A DNA stretch of 64,000 nucleotides from Gemmatimonadaceae bacterium. GTDB taxonomy: Bacteria > Gemmatimonadota > Gemmatimonadetes > Gemmatimonadales > Gemmatimonadaceae. The DNA is taken from positions 33,304-97,303 of the forward strand of contig JADLCY010000012.1 in NCBI GenBank assembly GCA_020846935.1, written 5' to 3'. Position 1 is the first letter of the stretch. Every line of letters starts with the position of its first letter. The notes beneath the pieces are model-generated. The model made no database searches and was not told where the DNA came from. It saw only the letters and a list, made by a program, of their open reading frames with translations. Both the position numbers and the translations under genes were made by a program. This document shows positions 53,008 through 60,475 of the stretch, one piece after another.

Positions 53008-56000
53008 GTGTCCGACCTCACTCGCTCCCTTCGCCTCGCCGCGCTGACGGCGCTCGTCGCCATCCCCCTTCACGACGCCGGCGCGCAGTACTTCGGTCGC
53101 AACAAGGTGCAATACGACAAGCTCGACTTCCGTATTCTGCCGACCGATCACTTCCGCATCCACTTCTACCCCGCCGAATCGCTCGCCACCGCTGACGTTG
53201 CGCGGCTCGCCGAGCGCTGGTACGCGCGACACAAGGCGCTGTTGCACCATGAGTTCAGCGGCAACCCGCTGATCTTCTACTCCGACCCGCCCGACTTCCA
53301 GCAGTCGAACGTGATCGAGGGCGAGATCTCGCAGGGGACCGGCGGTGTCACCGAAGGGCTGCGTGAGCGCGTCATCATGCCCTTCACCGGCAGCTACGCC
53401 GAGACGGACCACGTCCTTGGCCACGAACTGGTGCACGTGTTCCAGTACCGAATCGCCGCGGAGTCAAAAGGCGGTCTGCGGTCAGTGGCCAACATCCCGC
53501 TGTGGCTCATCGAGGGCATGGCGGAGTACCTGAGCCTCGGTCGCGTCGACCCCAACACGGCCATGTGGCTGCGTGATGCGCTGCGGCGCAACGATCTGCC
53601 CACGCTCACGCAGCTCACGCGCGATCCGCGCTACTTCCCGTATCGCTACGGTCAGGCGCTGTGGGCCTACATCGGTGCACGCTTCGGAGACGACGCGGTG
53701 AATCGCGTCTTTCGGGCGGCGCTGGAGCAGGGATGGGAAAAGGGCGTGGCGACCTCACTCGGCGTGTCGACGGATTCGCTCAGCCGGCAGTGGCACGATG
53801 CCATTCGCGCGGCCTACGGCCCTGCGGTGCGTGAACGTACGGCGCCGGATCGCGTCGGGCGCGCCGTCGCGCTTGCCGGTGGTCGCGGGGAACAGAACAT
53901 CTCGCCGGCGGTGAGTCCCGACGGGCGGTACGTCGCGTACTTCTCGAGTCGCGGGCTCTTCGGCATGGACCTCTACCTCGCCGAGGTGGAGACCGGGCGC
54001 GTGTTGCAGCAGCTCACGTCGGTCACCACCAACGCCCACTTCGATCAGCTGAGCTTTCTCAGCTCCGCGGGCACCTGGTCGCCGGACGGCGCGAAGCTGG
54101 CGTTCGTGGTGTATGCACAGGGCGACAACGAGATCGACGTGATGGACGTGGCCTCGCGTCGCATCGAGAAGCGAATCAGGGTGCGCGGCGTGGGCGCGAT
54201 GGCCGATCCGGCGTGGAGCCCCGATGGGCGACAGCTCGCGTTCACCGGGTACAAGGGCGGCCTGTCGGATCTCTACCTGCACGACCTGGCGAACGGTCAG
54301 ACGCGCCAGCTCACGAACGATCGCGAGGCGCAACTGCAGCCCTCGTGGAACCCCGACGGGCGCTCGCTCGCCTTCGTGACCGACGCCGGCCCCGAGACCG
54401 ACTTCGCGCAGATGCGCTTTGGTGAGACGCGGCTCGCCATCATGGACGTGGCGGCGGCGAGGATTCAGCTGCTGCCCCGATTCGGAACCGGGAAACACGT
54501 CAACCCACGCTACACACCGGATGGCACAGCGCTGCTGTTCGTCTCCGACCAGGACGGCGTGAGCGACCTGTATCGGCTGAACCTGGCCAGCGGTGAGGTG
54601 CGCCGGGTGACGCGGATCGCGACCGGCGTCTCGGGGATCACCGCGCTTTCGCCTGCGCTCTCCGTCGCCCGCAACGGCACCGTCCTGTTGTCGGTGTTTG
54701 ATCAGCAGGGCTACAGCATTCGCGCCCTCGCAGCCGCCGAGACGCTGGGAGAGCCCGTCACCGCCGAGTCCCAGAGGACGGCGGGAATCCTCCCGCCGGT
54801 GCAGGGCCGGGCCGCGCTCGTCGACGAGAGCCTCGAGCAGGTGACCGACGGACTGCCGCTTCGCGCGCCGACGGCGACCGTGCCGTACAAGTCCAGCCTC
54901 AGGCTGGACTACATCGGCGGGCCGCAGCTCGGCATTGGCGTGGGCGGAGGATACGGCACGGGCGTCTCCGGTGGCGTTGCGCTCTCCTTCTCTGACGAAC
55001 TCGGGAACCGCAACGTGCAGGCCGTCCTGCAGGCGCAGGGCGATGTCAAGGATCTCGGCGGGCAGGTGCTGTACCTCAATCGCGAGAACCGGTGGAACTG
55101 GGGCGGGCAGGCGTACCACATCCCCATGGCCGGTGGTTTCGCGACCTATGACGATGCCACGTTCAACATCGACGGCCAGGATGTGCCTGGCACGATCTAC
55201 CGGCAGGAGATCCAGCGCGTCTTCTACGACAACGCGCAGGCCATCGCCCAGTACCCGCTCTCAGCCACGCGACGGTTCGAGTTCAGCCTCGGCGCCCAGC
55301 GGATCGGCTTCGATCGACAGGTGGACTCGCTGTATATCGTTGGGGATCAGGTGTTGCGAGAGGTGCGTGGGTCCGCGCCGGCCGGCCAGGCACTCACCTT
55401 CGGCACGGCCACCGCGGCGTTCGTGGGCGACTACTCGTTCTTCGGCTTCACCTCGCCGGTTGCCGGTGGCCGCTATCGCTTCGAGCTGTCGCCCAGCGTC
55501 GGTACCATCAACTACGCGACGGCGCTAGCCGACTTCCGGCGCTACTTCCTGGCACGGCCGGTGACGCTCGCGTTCCGTGGCATGCATTTCGGCCGGTACG
55601 GCGCGGGGGCGGAGAGCGATCGCATGCAACCCCTCTTCGTCGGGCAACCCTACCTCATCCGCGGTTACGACCCGTCGAGCTTTGACGCAAGCGAGTGCAT
55701 CGGTGGATCGCCCGCGAACGACTGCCCGGCCTTCAACCGACTTGCCGGCAGCCGCATCGGCGTGGCGAACGTGGAACTCCGCATCCCGCTCTTCGGCACA
55801 AGGCAGTTCGGGTTGATCAACCTCCCATTCCTGCCCACCGAGGTGTCGCCGTTCGTGGATGCCGGCTATGCGTGGAACAAGGGCGACAAGCTGGACTTCC
55901 GCTTCGACCGGAGCACGAGCGACCGCGTACCGGTGTTCAGTGCCGGGTTCTCCGTTCGCGCCAACTTGTTAGGCTACGCCATCGGCGAGTTCTACTGGGC

Positions 56001-56064
56001 ACACCCGTTCCAGCGCCCGGAAAAGAACTGGGTGTTCGGCTTCCAGCTGCAGCCGGGCTGGTAG
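53008..56064 (+). CDS. HExxH peptidase / TolB-like propeller / BamA-like barrel fusion protein
   Basis: A 1018-residue exported protein starting at GTG with signal peptide up to AGAQ. Residues ~30-280 resemble a gluzincin metallopeptidase: HELVHVFQY with His139, Glu140 and His143, followed by the helix IEGMAEYLS, whose Glu is the likely third ligand. Residues ~285-620 are TolB/WD40-like blades (SPAVSPDGRYVAYFSSRG, DPAWSPDGRQLAFTG, QPSWNPDGRSLAFVTD). Residues ~650-1018 form a BamA/Omp85-type surface barrel, with the LIRGYD motif near 885 and a terminal strand ending in QPGW. The protein would place a periplasmic peptidase and propeller on an outer-membrane barrel. Possible role: handling or inserting outer-membrane proteins. 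Confidence 0.85.
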   Translation: MSDLTRSLRLAALTALVAIPLHDAGAQYFGRNKVQYDKLDFRILPTDHFRIHFYPAESLATADVARLAERWYARHKALLHHEFSGNPLIFYSDPPDFQQSNVIEGEISQGTGGVTEGLRERVIMPFTGSYAETDHVLGHELVHVFQYRIAAESKGGLRSVANIPLWLIEGMAEYLSLGRVDPNTAMWLRDALRRNDLPTLTQLTRDPRYFPYRYGQALWAYIGARFGDDAVNRVFRAALEQGWEKGVATSLGVSTDSLSRQWHDAIRAAYGPAVRERTAPDRVGRAVALAGGRGEQNISPAVSPDGRYVAYFSSRGLFGMDLYLAEVETGRVLQQLTSVTTNAHFDQLSFLSSAGTWSPDGAKLAFVVYAQGDNEIDVMDVASRRIEKRIRVRGVGAMADPAWSPDGRQLAFTGYKGGLSDLYLHDLANGQTRQLTNDREAQLQPSWNPDGRSLAFVTDAGPETDFAQMRFGETRLAIMDVAAARIQLLPRFGTGKHVNPRYTPDGTALLFVSDQDGVSDLYRLNLASGEVRRVTRIATGVSGITALSPALSVARNGTVLLSVFDQQGYSIRALAAAETLGEPVTAESQRTAGILPPVQGRAALVDESLEQVTDGLPLRAPTATVPYKSSLRLDYIGGPQLGIGVGGGYGTGVSGGVALSFSDELGNRNVQAVLQAQGDVKDLGGQVLYLNRENRWNWGGQAYHIPMAGGFATYDDATFNIDGQDVPGTIYRQEIQRVFYDNAQAIAQYPLSATRRFEFSLGAQRIGFDRQVDSLYIVGDQVLREVRGSAPAGQALTFGTATAAFVGDYSFFGFTSPVAGGRYRFELSPSVGTINYATALADFRRYFLARPVTLAFRGMHFGRYGAGAESDRMQPLFVGQPYLIRGYDPSSFDASECIGGSPANDCPAFNRLAGSRIGVANVELRIPLFGTRQFGLINLPFLPTEVSPFVDAGYAWNKGDKLDFRFDRSTSDRVPVFSAGFSVRANLLGYAIGEFYWAHPFQRPEKNWVFGFQLQPGW

Positions 56065-56372
56065 GCTGTCGTCGCGAGCGCGACGTTGGGTGGTCGCCGA
56101 CCGAGTCCCGCCACTGTGATCCGGCTGGCCGCAGCCGTTCCACGGTGGCGGAGACGCCCTGTCGATCTCCGAGATGGGCACGCTCGCGGCATCAGCATCC
56201 GTCGCGATGCTAGCCCAGGAGTCCTCAACGCGTTGCAGTCGTTCGGCGATCGAAAGCCGGCGGTAGTCGAAGGCAGGTTCGGTGGCAATGCTTGCCAGGT
56301 CGGCAGTCCTGTAAGGCGTGCGCCAGATGAGTGTCGCGTCCTTCCAGGGGTGCCCGGTCTCCAACCAGCGGC
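56065..56372. other. 308-bp convergent intergenic region
   Basis: Between the barrel-fusion gene and the convergent BTAD regulator. Apart from a degraded antitoxin-like stretch (56155-56290, minus strand) no gene or strong hairpin is seen. Confidence 0.5.
56155..56290 (-). pseudogene. relic of an addiction-module antitoxin (Unstab_antitox/TIGR02574-like)
   Basis: The minus strand encodes FDYRRLSIAERLQRVEDSWA followed by SIATDADAASVPISEIDRA. This matches the conserved core of small antitoxins that pair with ParE/RelE toxins (LSxAERLxLVExxWDSIA, then a short acidic stretch). No start codon stands before it, the expected C-terminal ELxRRL helix is missing, and no toxin gene is adjacent. It reads as a decayed gene; chance similarity is possible. 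Confidence 0.5.
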
Positions 56373-59300
56373 CTACCTTCGCTGCCGGTCGAGTTCCGCC
56401 AGGCGCCTGCGGGCCAGTACCAACTCGGGCACACTCACGTCTCCGCCCGGCCAACGCTCCAGATACGACGCCAGCGCCTGGCGCTCGGCCAGCGTGTCCC
56501 GGATTTCCCGGGCCAGCCGACCCAGGCGAACCGGCGCTCGGAGCCATTCGTCCTGCGAGTCATAGCCGAAGTGGAAACCGCTCTGGAGCGCCTGTGCCGC
56601 CAGGCGCGCGGAGTCGAGTTGCCCGAGCCGCAGGAAGGCGTCGGCGCGCAGCGCGTGGCGATAGGCGGCGTACGGCTCGTAGCGGTCTTCCGCCACCTCG
56701 GCGAGTGCACGTTCCGCGTCGTGCCTGGCCAACTGCACCCATCCTTCGAGCAGCCGTAGCGCCGACTGGTCCACAGGGCGCTTCGTTGCCTTGGCGCGTG
56801 CCATCCGGAGTTGTGCCTCAACCTCCGGCAAGCGACCCGCACGGACAAGCGCATGGCCCAGGATGAGGTGATACCCCGGCTCCATGTTCCACTCCCGGGT
56901 GAGCGCAATGGCCCGGTCGAGTGCCCGCGAGGCATTTGCCTCCTGCCCCATGGTCAGCAGAACCTCGCTCAGAAGCACACGATTCCTGAACTCGGAGACC
57001 TTGGAGTTTCGTTCGTGCGACAGCACGCTGGATTCAAGGAACCGCGCCGCTGCCTGCTGGTACCGGCCCCTCATCATCGCGAGGAAGCCGAGCGAGCGTA
57101 GACCAAAGGCGCGGTCGCCGGGTTCGTCCTTCGCCGCCATGCGCCCGAAAACCGAGTCCGCCGCGTCCAGCTTGCCGAGTCGAACAAGAGCGCGTCCCCA
57201 CTCCAGATTGAGGCTGCCGCGATACAGAATGCCTGGCTCCGAGGCTTCAGCTCTACCGTATGCCGCCAGCGCCGAATCCGGCTGGTCGAGGATCTGGCGG
57301 CAAGTTGCGAGCGTCACCCAGGCGGGGGCATACAGCGTGTCCAGGTCCAGGGACCGCTGTACCGCGTGAATAGCCTCCTCACAGCGTTCCTGTCGCATAA
57401 GGGCACCGGCCAGAGTGTGCCAGGTATCCCGATCGGGATACCTCTCGGCCATGGTCCGTAATTGTGTGATGGCCTCCTCCGGATGACCGAGTCGAGCGGC
57501 TTCCGTGGCGAGGAGTGTGAGGTGCTCGCGTTCCGTCAGGCGGTCGGCGTGGGCCCGGGCGCGCCGCAGGTACGCGGTACCCGAGTCGCGATCGTTGTTC
57601 CAGTAGTGGAAGTCCGACAGGGCGAGCAGCGCCATGGCAAAGGCGGAATCGAGCTCCACGGCACGGCGCCAGTAAGGCAGTGCCTCTGACGGTCGCCGCC
57701 ACCAGGCGGTCCGGCCATCGGCGTAGGCACGCAAGGCCTCGATCGAAGACGTCGTCGCCAGGGGAAGGGGGCGTCGCGCGCGCGTCTCCTGCCGGGACTC
57801 CCCCAGCTCGTGACGCAGATCCGCCAGCACCTCGTCGAGTTTCGCGACCACGTCATCGGGAGTACCAGTGGTGCGCCGGGACTCGCCGCGGCTCGTACCA
57901 GTAACCGGATCGATGATCCGTCCGGTGACGATGAACCGACCTTGGAGCTGATCGATGGCGAGGCCGATCACCCCATCCAGGTTCTCGCGCTCGGCGACCT
58001 CGCGCAGCAGTTCGAGGTCGAGTACCGAGTCGGCGCCGGCACGACCCATGCGCGAGAGAGTTTCGCGAATTCGCTCGCGCGGAAATACCTGCACGGAGCG
58101 GGATTCACTCAACGAGATCGTGGCGGCCACAGTGAGGGCGCGCCCCAACACGGTATCGCCGGCGTGGCTCGCCACATCGGCGACCAGAACGCGCGAGTGC
58201 GCGGACCGAGGGGTCATGCCCCGAGTGAACAGGTATCCTGACGCCACAATCACCACCGCGCCGGCGCCCATGATTACCGCACGTGACGGCAGCCAGGGAG
58301 GCCGGGCCAGCGAACGGTGTCGGTGCACCCGATCGGCGAGCATCGTGGACGACTCATCCGTGGCGGCAAGGGCCTGTGCAGCCCTCCGGTGAAGAACGCG
58401 GCGGCGCTGCGGTGCGAGCGTTGCGTATACAACGCGACGGCTCGCGTCATCGGTAAACGCGAACCGGCCGGGATGCGACGCGTGTTCGCGAAGCCAGCGG
58501 CGTGCCAGCAGCTCGGCCATGGCTTCGTGAGCAACGTCGGGGTCACCGCTCACTTGCTGCAGCACGTCAACCGTTGCGGGTTCTCCCAGTACGGCGAGAC
58601 CTTCCAGGAGTCCGCGGGCCGGTGGTGAGAGGGCCTTTAGCCGGTCCCTGGTGCGCTCCCCGGCTCCGGCCGGGACGGGCAACGCGAGAGCCGCCCCGGG
58701 CCCGCTCCAGACTCCATCCTCATCCATGCGCAGCACCCCGCCCTCGATGAGGAGCTGGAGGATTTCGACTACCCGCCCGGGAGCGCCGCCAACCTCACGT
58801 CGCATCATCGTTGCCAGCCGCGCGCTGGTCTCTGGCGCGAATGCGGCGGCCGACTGGAGCAATTCGATGATCGACTCCTCGTCGAGTCCCTCGAGCACGA
58901 TGCGGTCCAGGTGTCCCGCGGCCTGCCGATAGTCCGCTGCGAGTACGGACGCGAGGCGATCGTCGGAGCGGGTGCCCAGCACCAGCAGACATCCTGCCGG
59001 TGGATGTCGGATCAGGTGTGTCAGGACCGGGAGGCTTTCCTCGTCAGCGGCGTGGGCATCATCCACCGTGACCAGGACCGGCTTATCCGCCGCGACATCG
59101 GTCAGGGCGCGATGGATGGCCTGAGGCAGGGTCGTGGCGCCGGCGCCCGGCAACTGCCGAAAGCGCTCTTCAATCTCTGGAGCGATCGAGCGCAGAGTTG
59201 CCAGCATTTCGGCTGGTACGCCAGCGAGCCCGGGAGCATCCAGCAACTGGAGTACGAAGGCTCGCGTGAGCGAATTCCTGACGTCGTGCTCCGAGGCATA

Positions 59301-60128
59301 GGCTCGCGCGGTGAGGACGAACCCGCCGGGTCTGGAGGCTTCCACCACACGACCAAACTCCTCGATCAGGCGGCTCACTCCCATTCCAGGTTCCGCCTCG
59401 ATGACCACGACGCGTCCCGCACCCGACTGAGCGCGCCGCCATGCCGCAGAGAGAGCGGCCAGTTGAACATCCCGCCCGACGAGCGCCGGAGTCGCAAGCC
59501 CTCGCACCTGGCGGAGCGCATCCGGCCGTCGCGCCATCGGGAGCAGTCGCGTCACCGCGGCCGCTGCTTCTCCACTCTCGGGCAGGATGCTGCGCCAACG
59601 CTCCGCCCCGCGCAGCGCCTGAAGCCAGTCGTCGCGCTGTTCCGCGTCCTGAATCAATCGCGGGAAGACTGTCATCGCCGTTCGCGCGAGTGCGCCGCGT
59701 TCCTGCTCAAGCCACTCACGCCATGCTTCCCCGCCAACGTCTTCGTAGCCAGGGAGGAACTCCCCCTCGTAACGCGCGGCGGCCGCTGTCCAGTTCGCCG
59801 CAGCCACGTCCTCTTCGAGCGACCGAAGGTCCAGTAGCACGCAACTAGCGTCCAGGGTCACGACCTCGGCGTCGGCAGTGATTCCCTCTCCAAGCACGTC
59901 GCGCAGTTCGCTGAGCGCCTGCCGCAGCGATTGTCGCGCGAGCGCGGGCGATGCATGCCAGAGCAGGTCGGCCAGGTGCTCACGCCGAATGGGCCGCGAA
60001 GGACGCCGCGCCAGGTAGGCCAGGAGCGCCAGGACCTTGCGCCGACCTGCCAGTACCCGCTCGCCTCCGACCGTGAGTTCCAGACGACCCAGCGTGGCGA
60101 GCTGCCTGCTGGTATGACGCATCGCCAT
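56373..60128 (-). CDS. BTAD/SARP-like regulator with AAA, transmembrane, TolB-like and TPR regions
   Basis: A 1251-residue regulator. The N-terminal winged helix plus BTAD domain (LATLGRLELTVGGERVLAGRRKVLALLAYLA, then QSLRQALSELRDVLG) is of the SARP type that activates operons by binding direct repeats. An AAA/STAND-like ATPase part (~225-560) has a Walker B (VLVTVDDAHAADEESL) but a changed Walker A: AEPGMGVSRL where the usual Lys-Thr is Val-Ser. A transmembrane helix (~615-640) is followed by a TolB-like domain (VLVADVASHAGDTVLGRALTVA) and ~450 residues of TPR. I use the ATG at 60128; an ATG two codons later is equally good, and the frame is open to 60239. Confidence 0.85.
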   Translation of the reverse strand: MAMRHTSRQLATLGRLELTVGGERVLAGRRKVLALLAYLARRPSRPIRREHLADLLWHASPALARQSLRQALSELRDVLGEGITADAEVVTLDASCVLLDLRSLEEDVAAANWTAAAARYEGEFLPGYEDVGGEAWREWLEQERGALARTAMTVFPRLIQDAEQRDDWLQALRGAERWRSILPESGEAAAAVTRLLPMARRPDALRQVRGLATPALVGRDVQLAALSAAWRRAQSGAGRVVVIEAEPGMGVSRLIEEFGRVVEASRPGGFVLTARAYASEHDVRNSLTRAFVLQLLDAPGLAGVPAEMLATLRSIAPEIEERFRQLPGAGATTLPQAIHRALTDVAADKPVLVTVDDAHAADEESLPVLTHLIRHPPAGCLLVLGTRSDDRLASVLAADYRQAAGHLDRIVLEGLDEESIIELLQSAAAFAPETSARLATMMRREVGGAPGRVVEILQLLIEGGVLRMDEDGVWSGPGAALALPVPAGAGERTRDRLKALSPPARGLLEGLAVLGEPATVDVLQQVSGDPDVAHEAMAELLARRWLREHASHPGRFAFTDDASRRVVYATLAPQRRRVLHRRAAQALAATDESSTMLADRVHRHRSLARPPWLPSRAVIMGAGAVVIVASGYLFTRGMTPRSAHSRVLVADVASHAGDTVLGRALTVAATISLSESRSVQVFPRERIRETLSRMGRAGADSVLDLELLREVAERENLDGVIGLAIDQLQGRFIVTGRIIDPVTGTSRGESRRTTGTPDDVVAKLDEVLADLRHELGESRQETRARRPLPLATTSSIEALRAYADGRTAWWRRPSEALPYWRRAVELDSAFAMALLALSDFHYWNNDRDSGTAYLRRARAHADRLTEREHLTLLATEAARLGHPEEAITQLRTMAERYPDRDTWHTLAGALMRQERCEEAIHAVQRSLDLDTLYAPAWVTLATCRQILDQPDSALAAYGRAEASEPGILYRGSLNLEWGRALVRLGKLDAADSVFGRMAAKDEPGDRAFGLRSLGFLAMMRGRYQQAAARFLESSVLSHERNSKVSEFRNRVLLSEVLLTMGQEANASRALDRAIALTREWNMEPGYHLILGHALVRAGRLPEVEAQLRMARAKATKRPVDQSALRLLEGWVQLARHDAERALAEVAEDRYEPYAAYRHALRADAFLRLGQLDSARLAAQALQSGFHFGYDSQDEWLRAPVRLGRLAREIRDTLAERQALASYLERWPGGDVSVPELVLARRRLAELDRQRR

Positions 60129-60139
60129 GTGACGCGGTG

Positions 60140-60168
60140 GCTTGACGGCGCTTGACGCTTGCTTGGCG
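60140..60168. promoter_or_regulatory. direct repeats, candidate operator of the BTAD regulator
   Basis: GCTTGACG at 60140-60147, GCTTGACG at 60150-60157 and GCTTGGCG at 60161-60168 lie 10 and 11 bp apart, on one face of the helix. SARP-type proteins bind heptamer direct repeats with 11-bp period near promoters. The site is 12-40 bp upstream of the regulator's start and 49-77 bp upstream of the divergent small gene, so it could control both. Confidence 0.55.
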
Positions 60169-60216
60169 CCTCGCCGGGAAGTTGATGGCCGACCTGATAG
60201 CCCGCCAGAGGTAGTG

Positions 60217-60459
60217 ATGAGCGATCGCGACAGGGCCATCCATTCCTACTACCTGCTCCACGTGTGCTCACAGGGGGGGGCACACGAAGAGATCAGCGGG
60301 ATGATCGAGGACCTGCGAACCGGTCGCCGATTTCCCTTTGCCACGCTCTCAGCCCTCACCCGGCTGGTGCGTCCGAGGGCCATCAGCGACTTCTCGAAGC
60401 CGGACGCAGGCGCGCGGCCAGACGGCGGGCGAGGATCGGGAGAAGGGCTGTCGAGCTGA
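60217..60459 (+). CDS. small conserved-type protein, 80 aa, with G8 tract
   Basis: SYYLLHVCSQGGAHEEISGM then IEDLRTGRRFPFATLSALTRL follows the pattern of small proteins of unknown role found near regulators (YLLRLWR...WRxSLEDxxTGERRGFxxLExLxxFL). The ATG is preceded by AGAGG at good distance. A run of eight G (60273-60280) encodes Gly-Gly near residue 20 and could cause slippage. It is divergent from the BTAD regulator and ends 16 bp before the next gene, so they form an operon. Confidence 0.65.
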   Translation: MSDRDRAIHSYYLLHVCSQGGAHEEISGMIEDLRTGRRFPFATLSALTRLVRPRAISDFSKPDAGARPDGGRGSGEGLSS

Positions 60460-60475
60460 AAAGGGAGATACGATC

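Noticed and set aside
52512..53063. 183-codon open frame on the minus strand over the repeat array
   Set aside because: It translates the degenerate DNA repeat, is rich in Pro/Ser/Arg, and other registers are open as well; no ribosome site.
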